This document shows positions 25,398 through 38,079 of a stretch of DNA of 64,000 nt, one piece after another. The position numbers and the translations under genes are program-made. This DNA comes from Margaritifera margaritifera (Eukaryota > Mollusca > Bivalvia > Unionida > Margaritiferidae). The notes under the pieces were generated by a model. The model saw only the letters and a list, made by a program, of their open reading frames with translations, was not told where the DNA came from and did no database searches. The stretch's first letter is position 1; the number at the start of each line of letters is the position of its first letter. The stretch covers positions 7,029,501 to 7,093,500 of the forward strand of contig JAQPZY010001675.1 of assembly GCA_029931535.1 (NCBI GenBank), read 5' to 3'.

Positions 25398-25969
25398 TAT
25401 ATACATATACACATACATACATATGTATGTACAGAATGAGGAAGTGGACATAGATCTGCAATCTCATCCAGTTCTTCTGTCCAGCAAAATACTGTAAATT
25501 TATATTATTATGGCTTCATCCACAAATTCAGTAGATTCTACAAATTCCCAACACAAAGAGTTTGTGCATTGCTAGTTGGCAATATTCATGTTCCATGCTG
25601 CATCATATTTCTGTTTATAAAATTAAATTACTTTCAATGAAGCAAAAGATTGTATGCTCATAAAAGCTTGGTAATTACTGTCTGTGATCTACTGATGTAA
25701 AAATTCAAATGGTAGGTCAGAGTTTACTCTTTGCTAAAACTGTGCATCAGATTGCATCATGTGAGCTGTGTTTAAAACTTATGATATATTATGAAAGAAA
25801 CTCTAACCATCTTTAAAAGGTAACAAGCAAAAAATTATAAAATGAAAGCAACAATCATCTATTTTAAACATCAAATACAGCTTAAATGTGTCCATTTTCA
25901 ATTTAAACATAAAAAACAAGAGTACAGTGAATGGCACATTACCTGTGTTTAATATCCCTCAAGGTAGAT

Positions 25970-26731
25970 ATCTGAAATTTGTGTTCAGAAACCACTTTTC
26001 TTTTGTCAATCACAGTGACCTTAACTTTGACCCCAAAATCAATAGGCTTCTTCTGCACCCCAAATGTAAACCATCCAAAGAATCTTGTCCTGGTATGTGA
26101 TGTTGAACTATTGTTATTGTGCAGAAACCATATTTCTTCTTTTGGTCATAGTAACCTTGGTCTTTGACCATTTGATTCCAAAATTGATAGGCTTCTTTCT
26201 TACCCTAAGTGTAAGCCATCCACAAATTTGGTTCAGGTATGTGATGAAGAACTAATGTTATTGTGCAGAAACCATTTTTCTTCCTTCAGTCACAGTGACC
26301 CTGACCTTTTACCTCAAAATCATCAATGTTTTTCCTTACCCCAAGTGCAAGCCATCCACAAAGCTTCATAACTGTAGATGATGAAGAAGCCAAGTTATTG
26401 TGCACACTGACCTTGACCTTTGACCCCAAAATCAAGAGTTCTTCCTTGCCCGAAGTACAAGCCATCCATAAAGCTTGGCTATTCTTCATGGTGGATAATC
26501 TGAATTATTGTGCAGAAACCATTTTTCTTCTTTCAGTCACAATGACCTTGACCTTTGAACTTTTGACCTCTACATTGATAGGATTCTTCCTTACCCCAAG
26601 TGCAAGTCATCCACAATGTTTGATAACTGCAGATTTTGGAAAACTAGAGTTAGTGTGCAGAAATGAAATTGGTAACAGACAGATGGACAATATCATACCA
26701 TAATATGCTTTGCCTTATGGCGGGTGTATAA
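25970..26731 (+). mobile_element. Dispersed tandem repeat family A, copy 2 (HINE-like)
   Basis: About five units of the repeat seen at 12.8-14.7 kb. It ends in AACAGACAGATGGACAATATC and a hairpin CATAATATGCTTTGCCTTATGG, then GCGGGTGTATAAC. The 3' ends of the two copies are homologous, which defines the element boundary. It lies about 450 bp 3' of the TTC5 stop codon. Confidence 0.82.
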
Positions 26732-27179
26732 CAATAATTGAAGGATCTGCATGTTGGGTCCACAATCAAAGCATTGCTGAGAAACTTTAAGCAATAGCCT
26801 AACAAACTGTTGATGCCATTACCACCTCTGCTGCTGGTGGAAAAATGACTGCTATGTCTTGCTTTCCACTAACATGGGCTTAACAATAATACATTCAAAA
26901 ATCTTTGCATCCACATGTCATCTTAATTTTTGTGATGTTGGGTTAGATCTGGCAGAATAATAATAATAATGACAAGAGCATTTTTCATACATATTTTAAA
27001 ATATCATGAGTCAATGACAATAACAGCCAATATCACACAAAGCAGCAATTGCAGTAGCATATGAAATACTTGTATTGTGCCAGTCTGAATCTCAAGGAAA
27101 AACTTATGATGAAAACTTAAATGCAAGAATGAGAATCATGAAGCAACTTTCCATGTTATGGTACTGCTGTAGGCTTCTT
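26732..27179 (-). other. Region 3' of the TTC5 stop
   Basis: Probably includes TTC5 3' UTR, but no clear poly(A) signal was found. 26765-26900 resembles 16100-16260 (CTGCTGCTGGNGGAAAAATGA, CTATGTCTT), so part is a dispersed repeat. Confidence 0.35.
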
Positions 27180-27299
27180 TCAATCACTGACAGCACTGAC
27201 AGCTAAAACAGTGGGGGCCTGCTTGTCCAGTCCCAATTTACGTCCATTCACAACTAGCACAACAGGGGTATCCACTCGAATATTCTGATACTCAAAACT
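27180..27299 (-). CDS. TTC5: TTC5 exon 10: C-terminus and stop
   Basis: Encodes residues 398-436: SFEYQNIRVDTPVVLVVNG, then a short variable tail ending AVSD and TGA at 27182-27180. Human has [20 protein letters not shown] at the same point, followed by a variable tail. The acceptor is AATTTCAG. I could not place the poly(A) signal: no AATAAA is evident on the minus strand in the next few hundred bases, so the 3' UTR may run into the repeat at 25.97-26.73 kb. Confidence 0.94.
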   Translation of the reverse strand, partial: SFEYQNIRVDTPVVLVVNGRKLGLDKQAPTVLAVSAVSD

Positions 27300-30286
27300 C
27301 TGAAATTAACAATAAAAATGAAATATTTATAATCAAAAAGAGATTACACAAAAGGTACAAAAATTAGACCACTTATATAGCAAGAACCATGCTAACCCCA
27401 CCTGGGTCAGGACCAGCGGGGGGGGGGCAATTGCTGGGAGAGGGGGCTGTTTTCAGGAGCTTTTTTTTTGTTACCCCCTCCACCTCCAAGCATCTGGTTT
27501 CAATTCAGGACTTGGATGAGGGGTGGGGTTTGGAGGCTGGCAACTGACATAAAAACTGTTCTCTGTGGCAAAGTAGGGGTGCCACTAAAGAACATTGCCC
27601 TGGCATTAAAGAACATTGCCCCCGGGCGCCTCAAACCCTCTGACCTGGGTTAAAGTATTTATCTGGCAAAGTTTAAATCAAATATATTTACAAATAATTA
27701 GGAACCTTTAATTTCAAGACATCTTCCACTTGTCTTTGGAGGAATAATTTTTGCAGAAAGCAATACATATCATCACATGTAAAAGTTTGCACTTCATCTC
27801 TTTAGTTACTTCTGCAGAGAGGTAGGATGGTGTACCGTATTCTCGCGGTACTAAACAAGAAACAAATCACAAATAAAAGAAATTAATATACCTGCTAATG
27901 AAAGTTGCCTTACTTGTTTATTTTATTATTTATCTCCAATCCTGTATTCAGAAAATATTATAAATTATGCCAATTTTGCAATAAACAACATTCAATGGAA
28001 CATACAGTGTCTACTGCCATATAAAATGAGATTCTTGTATTCTCACAGCAAATGATGTAATCACTGTACGGGGGCTCAAACAGGGTATGAAATGAACCTG
28101 ATATCAGTAGTAACACACTGATCGTTGTGCTTAGCAGAAAACTTAAAATTACCTTTTTAAAATATTAAATATTTACAATTGTTATGCGTCTATACAATTA
28201 TATATCCAGTTATTCCCTAAAGTGGTAATGTGGATGCCTGAAAACACATTTTCTCCTCGATACTCGAATTTTAAGACTAATGCGTCCACCACATTTTCCC
28301 TAATATACAATAATCAGCTGTTTGCAATTAATAAGCTCCTCAGAAATAGTGACTTTCGATTTTTTCCGACTTCTGCTTTCATACAAATTGCTACTGTATT
28401 TGTCAAAAGGCACCTGTTCTTCTATAGATGATTTGGAGTGGGGGTGTTTTTCATGTATTAACAAAAACAAAATTTTTCTTTGCAAAATTTTGCACTTTAT
28501 TTTTCAGTATATGGTTGACAGTTTTAGATGCACATCTTTTATGCACATGCTATTAAAGGAATAGATTCTGTACTTTCTAAAGGCAGCTATGATGCTTTTT
28601 GGAACCATCGCTCTTCCATTTTCACTCTTTTAGTTCCCTCTTTGGCAAGTATAAAAATGGTTTATTACGTATTAATTACAGAATTTCTCGCAATGTAATA
28701 ATTAATATGAATTATTGGCATAATTTCATTTATATATTTTGGCATATCATCAATTATATCAATAGATAGAGTGATACAATCTGGGATGATGTCAAGGTTT
28801 CAATACAACAACCATTATTGTCTACCATGTTTTAGGCAATGAGCAACATGTAAACAAGGTCAGTCATGTAACTATGCTTGCATCATTGTAAACCATCGTC
28901 AAGTTGATGACTTTTTTTCAGCCAAGTGGGACGTGATTCGGCTTTCAGAATCAGATGTAGGAGACATATTTGGACAGGGGGTAAAGGGAAAGTGGATCTT
29001 TCATACATTTTCTATTGATTCATTAATTTCTTATTTATTTCCTGAAAAGGAAACATTGTTGAAAGAATTTGTTATTAGTTCAGATCAATCACTTCTATGT
29101 ATCAAAACTACCACTATAAATGACTAGCAGATGGTACAATTATCTATTTATAACAGAAATAGTCACTACCGCAAGATTAAGGAACCCACGAGAATAGGAG
29201 AAACGAGTATATGGTGAAACAGTTAACAGATTTTTGTGTGACTTTGCATCTAGTCTGAAATATCTTGTTAAAACCAGATCTCTTATTAAGCAAGTGCTTA
29301 CAGAATACCCCCACAAGATATGAAGTGTAAATACACTTTTTAAAAATGGGTAGATAACTCTAAAAATACTAATCTGACAAAACCAAATCTTATATTGGAC
29401 ACAAACTCTTGTCATAATACAAATGCACACCACGTTTCAAGAAGATATCTCGAGCAGTTCTGGAGATAGCCAGAAAAAAGTGTGATGGAGATAGAGAGAC
29501 AGACAGACAGATGGATGGACACAATTTGTAATCAAAGTATTAAAAATACTGATAATCTGGAGGTTAGGGAAGCACGATACATTAAACAGGATCAAAGAGA
29601 CAAAAATAAATTGTGAAATATCAATAATCATGTTCCTTTTTATGATTATAAGCCAATACCAATATCCCTCTAAAACATGTAATATGAATTTTAAATGCTT
29701 TTGTCTTTTCTTCTCTTTTTCTCTTAAAAAAATCATAAAACATTTTAATAGAAAATATTTTAAGTGATTATCTGTTATAAGCATTTTGTTCCGATATGAT
29801 TCTAAAAAGAAGTAGTCAAACAATATCAGAGGTAGCCATTTACACAGCAAGACTCACTTTTTCAAGGTCAATAGAGCTAAATATTATTAGAAACACAAAC
29901 TATTTTTAGTAAATGTGAGCAGACAGCATGCCATTGGCTTGAGAGGGATAAATCACTCCATCCCAGTAAAAATAGGGATAATTCTCAAAATGCTGATCAG
30001 ACATACTCCATTTCTTTTACAGGTCACAATGTTTAGTCATAATACAAAAGACAAAGTTTCATGAAGATATATCAAAGGGTTCAGGAGATATTAAGTAAAC
30101 AAAAGTCTGATGGATGGATGGACAAGCTGATTCCAGTATACCTCCCTACATCAACTTTGTTGTGTGGGGTGGGGTAGGGTGGATGTAGGTGGGTGATGTA
30201 CAGAAAAGAAAGAAACAAACGTAAACATGTATATCTACAAGGTAGTTGCCCTGGATAAAATGTTGTTTTATGTAGTATGTGGGTAC
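27300..30286 (-). other. TTC5 intron 9
   Basis: Contains worn HINE-like tails: GAGACAGACAGACAGATGGATGGACAC at about 29493 after CAAGAAGATATCTCGAGCAGTTCTGG, and a second at 30055-30185. A G-run lies at 27418-27427. A 65-codon plus-strand ORF at 28933-29127 has a plausible acceptor before it but no recognised domain. Confidence 0.6.
30050..30190 (+). mobile_element. HINE-like 3' end
   Basis: CATGAAGATATATCAAAGGG and AGGAGATATTAAGTAAAC are followed by GATGGATGGATGGACAAG, then CAGTATACCTCCCTACATC and a GTGTGGGGTGGGG arm. GATG/GACA run plus pyrimidine/purine hairpin is the usual tail of this repeat class. Confidence 0.5.
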
Positions 30287-30431
30287 CTTGTCTCTGTGGT
30301 TGACTTTTACTGGTTGAATATAAGGTTCTGGCACTGCCACAGTGTCTCCAATTTTGACCCCTGACCCTTGAGCAAGATTGTACACATTGACTGGAACACA
30401 AGTTTCCTCCTCATCAATTAGACAAAAGGTA
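30287..30431 (-). CDS. TTC5: TTC5 exon 9: OB-fold core
   Basis: Completes a Phe codon, then runs TFCLIDEEETCVPVNVYNLA, GSGVKIGDTVAVPEPY and VKVNHRDK (residues 349-397). Human has [36 protein letters not shown] and IQHKGKD. The IGDxVAxPEP motif is highly diagnostic of TTC5. The acceptor is TTTTTCAG and the donor AAG|GTACCC, phase 0. Confidence 0.96.
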
Positions 30432-31539
30432 CTGAAAAATTAAATATGGCTGTCAAAGTCAAGAAAAATAATTAACAAAACAATTAAACAGGATTCTATG
30501 TGTAAATCTCTATATAAGATGTAGGTTAATAATTTTTTTTTACATCTCCTAAATAAAAAGAACAATAATGATACTATAGCATTGCATTTACAGCCAGTTA
30601 CTTCTTTTTAACAACTCTTGACAGGATTATAAAAAAAGGTTGCACAAAAAGAACACTTAATTTACTTCTTACAATAAAAACCTGTCTTGAAAGACCACTG
30701 CTATGGGAGACCACCTGTCGTGTATGGAAAACCATCTTTTGTTTGCAGAAGGGGTTGTCTCCCAATAAAGGCTTTACTGTATTGATGAAATCGACATTTC
30801 TATTATATGCTTAAATGTGAAATATAGAAAATTATTGGGGAAATAAAAGGTTTTACTGTACAGATGAAATCGACATTTCTATTATATACTTAAGTGTGAA
30901 ATATAGAAAATTATTGGGGAAATAATTTTCATATTTTCTTCATTCCTATATTTTTATGTGAAAAATATATCCTTCTATTTTCAGGTGTGAAAATACAAGA
31001 TTTACCATCGTGCCATGCAATGCTTGATTGTGTGTGCCTATAGATGTTATACCTGCAGCAAGAAAAACAAGCAATTTGTGAGCTACAACAAATAAATGGA
31101 AACTGCATTACCTTTCAAAAATTGAATTATTCTTTGCTGAAGAAATCTGACTTTACACTGTTTGCATCTCTAAAGTTATTTCTCCTTAATACCTTGACAA
31201 CAGTGATAAACCCCGACTTGACGCATTGCTGAATCGGACTTGCTATGTGGACAGATAAGGTCAAATAGGTTACAAAATGTCAAAAATATAATTTTCTGCA
31301 ACAGATTAGATCATCCCAATCCAACAGCTCTCTTAAGTCACTGATATTTATATGATCAGCCCATGAAAGTGAGGTTAACTGACGAAAAGGGAGTGGGGGT
31401 GGTGTACTTAATCTTATAAGCTTCAATTCAAGAGCAAGTTTGGCATATTCTTTTCCTGTATAAATACTGGATATATTTCATCTTGTCATACAAAAAATGA
31501 TACATTTTAACTCGTGGCTTTGCCCCACAACAAGCCACA

Positions 31540-31740
31540 TGATCCAAAAATCTGGTACCCCACAAATAAACCACATGATCCACCAAATACCTCACAAATA
31601 AACCACATGATCAACCAAATCTGGTACCCCACAAATAAACCACATGATCCACCAAACACCCCACAAATAAACCACATGATCCACCAAATCTGATACCCTA
31701 CAGATAAACAACATGATCAACCAAATACCCCACAAATAAA
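31540..31740. repeat. Irregular ~28/36-bp minisatellite
   Basis: Units of CACAAATAAACCACATGATC then CACCAAAT, with or without an extra CTGGTACC insert, about seven times. Confidence 0.85.
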
Positions 31741-31774
31741 AGTGAATGTAAAGTATTTTTTTCTGTTTAATGTT

Positions 31775-32172
31775 GTATCAATAGTTTAGGTCAAACAACA
31801 TGCCAGTGTGACCTTTATCAATAATATAGGTCAAACAACATGGTAGTGTGACTTTTATCAATAGTATAGGTCAAACAACATGGCAGTGTGACTTTTATCA
31901 ATAGTATAGGTCAAACAACATGCCAGTGTGACCTTTATCAATAATATAGGTCAAACAACATGGCAGTGTGACTTTTATCAATAGTTTAGGTCAAACAACA
32001 TGCCAGTGTGACCTTTATCAATAATATAGGTCAAACAACATGGTAGTGTGACCTTTATCAATAGTATAGGTCAAACAACATGGTAGTGTGACCTTTATCA
32101 ATAGTATAGGTCAAACAACATGGTAGTGTGACCTTTATCAATAATATAGGTCAAACAACATGGCAGTGTGAT
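31775..32172. repeat. 40-bp minisatellite
   Basis: Ten units of exact 40-bp period: TTTATCAATAGTATAGGTCA then AACAACATGGNAGTGTGACC. Each unit contains AGGTCA and TGACC half sites. Confidence 0.96.
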
Positions 32173-32452
32173 CTTTTATTAGTATAGTTATTAGAGCCAA
32201 GTCCACTCAAGAAATAGGTATAATAGTCCACATGATCACCCCTCCATACTACATATGCAAGATGCATGTTTGCAACACCTTATTTTTAAGTGGACTATGC
32301 TCTCATAAATATTCCATTGGAAGAATAAATGCCAGGTCATTCTTGTTGGCCTCTATGTGCAACTGGTTATATTTTAAACTCCAGGCATTTGAATTCCTTC
32401 ATTTGACATGTACTGAAAAATGATACATCCATGAATGAAAAACTGGACGTAC

Positions 32453-32667
32453 AATGGTACAGGCTCATCAGAGGGAATACTGCACACAACTCTGCCAACC
32501 ACCACTTTTTCTGCATTCATTTCTGACTTCAGCTTGCTCAATGTACACCTCTCTAACTTGATTGTTTTCCCAGAGTGGCTTGTGTAGACTCCACCCTTGT
32601 AGGGTCCTAGATCACTCTCTCGTGGGGACTGAACCATTGTCTGCAGCCGCTTGCCCTTAATCTTTCC
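32453..32667 (-). CDS. TTC5: TTC5 exon 8: start of the OB-fold domain
   Basis: Encodes residues 278-348 plus two bases. It opens with basic GKIKGKRLQTMV, then DLGPY, a strand VTLELK-like TIKLERC, and VVVGRVVCSIPSDEPVP. Human shows GKVKTKKLQSML, HLGPC, VTLELK and VILGKVVFSLTTEEKVP. In mammalian Strap this part forms the first strands of the C-terminal OB fold. The acceptor is TTTACAG and the donor CATT|GTACGT, phase 2. Confidence 0.95.
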
Positions 32668-34300
32668 CTGTAAATTGTGAACAGAATCAAACTAGAAATA
32701 TGTTCATAGTACATAAATGACATGCCATCCCCCTTTTGTACAACCTTGCAGTCAAATGTGCACAAGGCACTGAGATAAATGGAAAGTTTAACCAAAGTCA
32801 ATGAGGTGTGAAAAGTATATCACAGTGACCTAATTCTGCTAAGATGCTGTTGTACTCAACAAGATGCATCCACACACTGTGACCAATAATGTCTGAGAAA
32901 CTGCCTTAAATGCAAAACTTAACCAAAGCCACTGAAGCATGAAATGTAGGTTGCTAATTCTGGTATTCAAGATACATCTCTGTGGCAATAATGCCTGAGA
33001 AACTGACATAAATGCAAAACTTAATAGAGGTCACTGAAGCATGAAATGTATGTCACAGTGACTGTACTCACCAAGATGTATCTATACACAAAGTTGCATG
33101 ACTCTGTGACCAGAAATACCACTGACCTAAATACAACCAGTCACAGAAGTATGAATTACAGGTCACAGTGAAAAACTTTGGGTAAGATGATGTTATAATG
33201 ACCAAGAAGCATCTACATACCAAGTTGCATGACTGTGACCAATAATGCCTGAGAAACTGACCTAAACCCAAAACTTAACCTGTCACTTATGAGCAAAATA
33301 TAGGTCACAGTGACCTAATTTTGGTATGGTTATGTTGTATTCACCAAGATGCATCTAAATACTGAGCTGCGTGTCTCTGGGGCAAAAAAAAATACTTGAG
33401 AAAACTGACCTAAATGCAAAACTTAGCAAAGTTGCTGGAGCATGAAAATTAGGTCACAATGACCCACTTGGTGAAGCTGAACTCACCAAGATGCATTTAC
33501 ATAACAAGCTGCATGTCTCTGGGGCAAACAATTCCTGAGAACCTGACCTAAATGCAAAACTTAAGCAAAGCTGCTCGAGCATGAAAATTAGGTCACTGTA
33601 ACCAACTTTCAAATGTGTGGTACTCATCAAAACACATCTACATATGAAGCTGCATGGCTCTGGGACTTTCAAATGCCTAAGAAACTGACCTAAATGCAAA
33701 ACTTAACCAAGGTGTGACAGACATATATATAGACCGAGGTAACACTATATGCCCCTTCCACAATCGTGACTGTGCATAACAAATCTAACAAAGATGGCAG
33801 TGTCAGTACTGTACACGGGGCAAGTTTATGAAACTACCTGTCCCTAAAAGTGTGAAGCCACTGAGAATGTACCTCTGAGAGTTCAAATAAAACTCAACAA
33901 TGCAGACATTTCCATCAACAAATTTATTATAGAGTAAGGTGAGACGGGCATCATGTCAATAAAGATGGGTTTTTTTCTTCAATAATGAGACACTGTCACT
34001 GAAACAGCATACTTTATAGTTTTTATTTTGTTTCATTAACTTGTAAATCAACATAAAACAAACATTTTGGGTGAATGAAACATGAAAATGTAAGGTAATA
34101 ATGTAGAATTACACAATTTTATAAGATATTATTGTGATCTGCATGTAGGGATAGAAGAACAGATTTCAGGGGTAAAAAGTGATGCCTGGCTATCTCGCTG
34201 TAGCACTGGTTCTTATGCATATTTCTAAAATATGATAAAAGATATTTATCTTCGGCATAGCAAGTTTTTGTGAATATAACAAGAAGCAATACTGATATAC
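32668..34300 (-). other. TTC5 intron 7
   Basis: Mostly tandem family C (32820-33715), then about 550 bp of unremarkable sequence. Confidence 0.7.
32820..33715. repeat. Tandem repeat family C, ~140-150-bp units
   Basis: About six units carrying AGGTCACAGTGACCTAATT, CACCAAGATGCATCTACATA, GACTCTGTGACCAATAATGC and GAAACTGACCTAAATGCAAA. The palindrome AGGTCACAGTGACCT is exact at 33302-33316. Related blocks occur in the array at 35.85-36.06 kb. Confidence 0.85.
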
Positions 34301-34447
34301 CTTTGCCTCCATTAATTCAGTGACATTGGTTAAAAATGTCATGAGCTTGTTTTCTTGTTCTGTGGGATCGGACCAGGTGGGATCAAGTCGTGCTGCCAGA
34401 CTGAAGCCCTCTAATGCTGGCTGATACTCCTCCTGGTATTTGTAAGC
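34301..34447 (-). CDS. TTC5: TTC5 exon 7: last TPR and linker helix
   Basis: Encodes residues 229-277: AYKYQEEYQPALEGFSLAA, then RLDPTW, then a long helix LMTFLTNVTELMEAK. Human has LHKYEESYGEALEGFSRAA, LDPAW and LLEFLDRLTSLLESK. The acceptor is TTTTTTTCAG and the donor AAG|GTATAT; both ends are phase 0. This exon closes the TPR half of the protein. Confidence 0.96.
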
Positions 34448-34892
34448 CTGAAAAAAAGTTACAAACAGAAGTATTTAGGAGGTCATGAGGAACTGCAAAA
34501 CTGATGTACTATCAATATTTATATCCTAACAAAACATTAGATAATATTTCTGAGGCACTGATGTAATGAACCAGTTCCTATCTTTCAAATATGTCTGCCC
34601 TGATTTGAAAGTAACATCATCAAATAAAACTAGATCTGCATTTGTAAAACACAAATGTCCCCACTATCCCATTGGAGACCATAAACTTCAGAGTTCAAAA
34701 TGAAATTAAAAAAAAAAAAAATTGGATAAATTGCTATAATGGCATGAAGTATATTCAGTCATCTACATATGCCTATCAAATTTCATTTGTCTATCTCAGG
34801 TGGATTTTGTTGACTTGTGCTAACAAGTTCAGTATCACAAAAAGGTTTTTGTCAAAAAGTGCAACAAGTTTAAAAGTGTAAAAAAGTTAAAC

Positions 34893-35560
34893 AAGAGTCC
34901 CTTGAAGGGACTGACTCTACTAGCTGAAAAAAAATCCAGGAATCCAAGATAAGATTATTCCTTCTGTTTTAAGTGCTGAATGTTCAAACCATCTCCAATA
35001 TTCTTCAGTGATAACAAGATTTTAAAGATGGCCGTCATGGTGGCAATACTTGATGTAAGATCTGCACCATTTTCATTCAGGACCAACTAGATATCATAAG
35101 ATGTCTTTTGGTGAAAACCCCATGTCGATATGACCATCCATTCAGGAGTAGGGATAACAAAATGTTCAAGATGACCACCAGAGTGCCATGAATCCAAATA
35201 TAGAGCATTTTTTTGGTTTTAACTGCTTAGTATTGAAACCATCTCAGTATTCTTGAGTGATAACAAGATTTTCAAGATGGCTGCCATGGTGGCCATATTG
35301 GATATCAGATCAGCACCATTTTCATTTTAGACCAACTAGACATCATAAGTAGTCTTTTGGTATAAACCCCTGGACAGTAGATTTTTTTCAAGATGGCCAT
35401 TGTGGCATCCATATTGGATGTTCAAGTGGCACCATTTTCTTTTCGGACCAAATAGACCTTGGGATAAATGTGTCTGCAAAGTTCCATGGCAATGTTCAAA
35501 GTAGTTTAGCAGGAGTAGCGATAATAAACTTGTTCTAATGGACTTATGGGCACTGGCTGG
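34893..35560. repeat. Dispersed tandem repeat family B, copy 3
   Basis: Starts with ACAAGAGTCCCTTGAAGGGAC, a near-perfect palindrome also seen at the start of copy 2, then about four units with AAGATGGC, GCCATATTGGAT and GACCAACTAGACATCATAAG. Confidence 0.82.
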
Positions 35561-36055
35561 CTAACAATCAAGAAAGAAACATCATGACATGCAGTTTCTG
35601 TATTAAGCAAAACAAGGAAAATTCTTTGACTTGAGGTACTAATAACTTCTGTACTAATACAAATGAAAGACATGCAGCCTGTACAAGTGAGTTTAGTTTT
35701 GCGGTAAATAGTGTTATGTCAGAAGAAGATCGAGGTGTTTAGAGTGCTATGACTCCAGCCTACAGGTTAGTGAAAAATAGTCTTCCTAAACAATTGAATT
35801 ATTGAGATTAGATGTAACAATATAACAAATACGTACTTTAACATTTATACTCACAAGCAAGGAGCGAGTGTGACATTTTGGTATGGTCAATTTACTCATG
35901 TTAATATGCATCCATATACCAATTTTCATGAACATAGGTGAAATAGGGTCCAAGATATTTAAGGGTGTAACAGATGAATGGCTGAATATACAAGAAACAC
36001 TAAAGCATTAAAATAGGTCACAGTAACCTAGTTTTGTTATGGCTGAGTTACTATC

Positions 36056-37321
36056 CAGGGGTGGACAAATCAGTAGCCTGTGCACCCAGGACTAAAAAAT
36101 TTTGTTTTCGGACTACTTAACTGTAAGGTTCTAAAGCCCGTCTGACTACTGGGTGCATCTGTGTTTTTTAAATTTTGTTATTGTTTATTAGGCAACTCCC
36201 CCCCCCCCCCGAAGTTTGTATCCCCCCTCTGTTTTTAAAAATGAATAGCCTGAAGGATGTAAAAAATGCACAGAACTTAGTTGTTTCACTCATTAATTTA
36301 TAATTTCTAACCCGATTATTGGCAGGGTAACTAACAGTGTCATCTCCTTTGTGTTTCAGACCAAACAGAAGTTTCCAATGTAAACAATAAGCATGCTCAC
36401 GGCAATTTTCTAGTTCCTGGAAATGTCCATTTTCAGTGAAGGGGTGGGGTCTTTGGACTACACATACATAGAAGGTAAACACTGCGTTGTCTGCATCCAG
36501 TATTTTTAACTTTTAGTTCTGATATTTCCCCCCAAAATTGAAATAATATGCCCTCAAATTTAAAAACATGTACAGTAAGTAATTTGAAAAATTTTAAATT
36601 TATTATACATATTCATCAAAATAGAATTGCCCACATAAATATGGATGCAGTGTTAGGATATTAACTCATGTTTGGTTTGAAATGTGAAGATGATAATGTT
36701 AGGGACACCCTGGCGACAATCAGGTTTTATATTAAAAAATTAATAAATGAAATGACTAAGTTTTGTGCATTTTATATATCCTTTAGGCTTTCCATTTTAA
36801 AATCAGAAATGGAATACAAACTGCCGGGGGTGTATGTCTGTTGCCGAATACTACAGTATAGCAGTGAGTATAAACTGAATTAAAGACCTACTTTGGCCTT
36901 TTTATCCAGGTCAAACATTTTATTTTCATTTATTTATAATTGAAGCTACACTGTTTATTTCTTTCATTAATTTTGCAAAAACTAAAAACGGATTTCTAAT
37001 GTTTCAAGCATGTGTACTTTCCTGTAGCCATACAGTAGGGCAAAAACAGTTTTACTTGATTGTTTGTCAAATTTATATTACAGATATTTGAGTGCTGGAT
37101 GTTTAAAAAATATTAAAAAAACATAACTGCATAAAGTATTTGTTTTTCCAAAACTGTTACCATCACACAATTTATCTGCCTACATGTTTTTAATGGCATA
37201 TTAAAAAGAAATGTTTATCCACAGAAAAATGTGGGCTACCAAAATTTCTTGTGGGCTCCCACAGTTTCACTTTTTGGTAGCCCACCAGACTACCACATAT
37301 ATTAGAGATGTGTCCACCCTG
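36056..37321. mobile_element. hAT-like element with internal inverted arms
   Basis: The ends CAGGGGTGGACAAATC and GATGTGTCCACCCTG are imperfect inverses. Inside, about 36200-36365 and 36668-36830 form a second inverted pair of about 165 bp. Both arms, in their own sense, encode the same decayed peptide (FGLKHKGDDTV; TKFCAFFTSFRL against TKFCAFYISFRL). No intact 8-bp target duplication is visible. Class inferred from CAGGGGTGG ends. Confidence 0.65.
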
Positions 37322-38079
37322 CTCTCAATCAGATGCATACACATACCATTTTTAATGAGTGTAGGGTCCAAGATATTGAGAGTGTAATGAACAAACAAAT
37401 GAACAAACGAGTACATGAATGAACCTATGAAGATGCAAACCAATCGGCAAAATGTTATATCCACTCCCAAATTTGTTGGAGTGGGAATAATAAAAGCTGC
37501 ATGAGTAGGGTTCTTTGTCTATATGTGCATCTTCAGACCATAAATATGTACTATGTTTCATGGCAATCCATTGAAAACTGTGAGAATAGGTGTGTTCATA
37601 AGATTCTGTCATACACAACATCCAACTCTGAAGTCCAAAAAGAAATAACTCTAAAAAAAATTGCAGTAGCACAGTGGTTGATACATATGCATATCTTCAG
37701 ATTATGTACCAAGTTTCATAGCTATCCATCAGAAACAGAAACTAGTGTGTTCACAAGATTCTATCACAAACTGCATTCAGCTGCAAGACAAAAAAGGGCA
37801 ATCACTTAAGCAAAAATTGCACGAGTACAGTGATTTGTCGATATGCCTGTCTTCAGATGATGGCTATAACTTGTACCAAGTTTCATGGTGATCCATTTAA
37901 AACTGAGACTAGTTGTGTTCACAAAATTCTATCATATACTGCATTCAGTTGCAAGTCAAAAAAACAATAACTCTTAAAAAAAATTGTAAGAGCACATTGA
38001 TTTGTCAATAGCCCATCATCAGGTGATGACCATAATATTTACCAAATTTCATAGCAATCAATTACGAACTGCAGGACTA

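Larger units (their letters stand above)
30432..32452 (-). other. TTC5 intron 8 with two minisatellites
   Basis: Holds a direct duplication of about 78 bp (30775-30925), a (CCACAAATAAACCACATGATCCACCAAAT)-type array (about 31540-31740) and the 40-bp array described separately. Confidence 0.7.

Noticed and set aside
25212..25467. ORFs of repeated YIHT/MYVC residues on both strands
   Set aside because: Pure translation of the (TACA)n microsatellite.
28933..29127. 65-codon plus ORF with a TTTTTTCAG acceptor-like run before it
   Set aside because: Inside TTC5 intron 9 on the opposite strand, no recognised domain and no partner exons.
31540..32172. CRISPR-like array
   Set aside because: Units are contiguous with no unique spacers; these are minisatellites in an animal intron.
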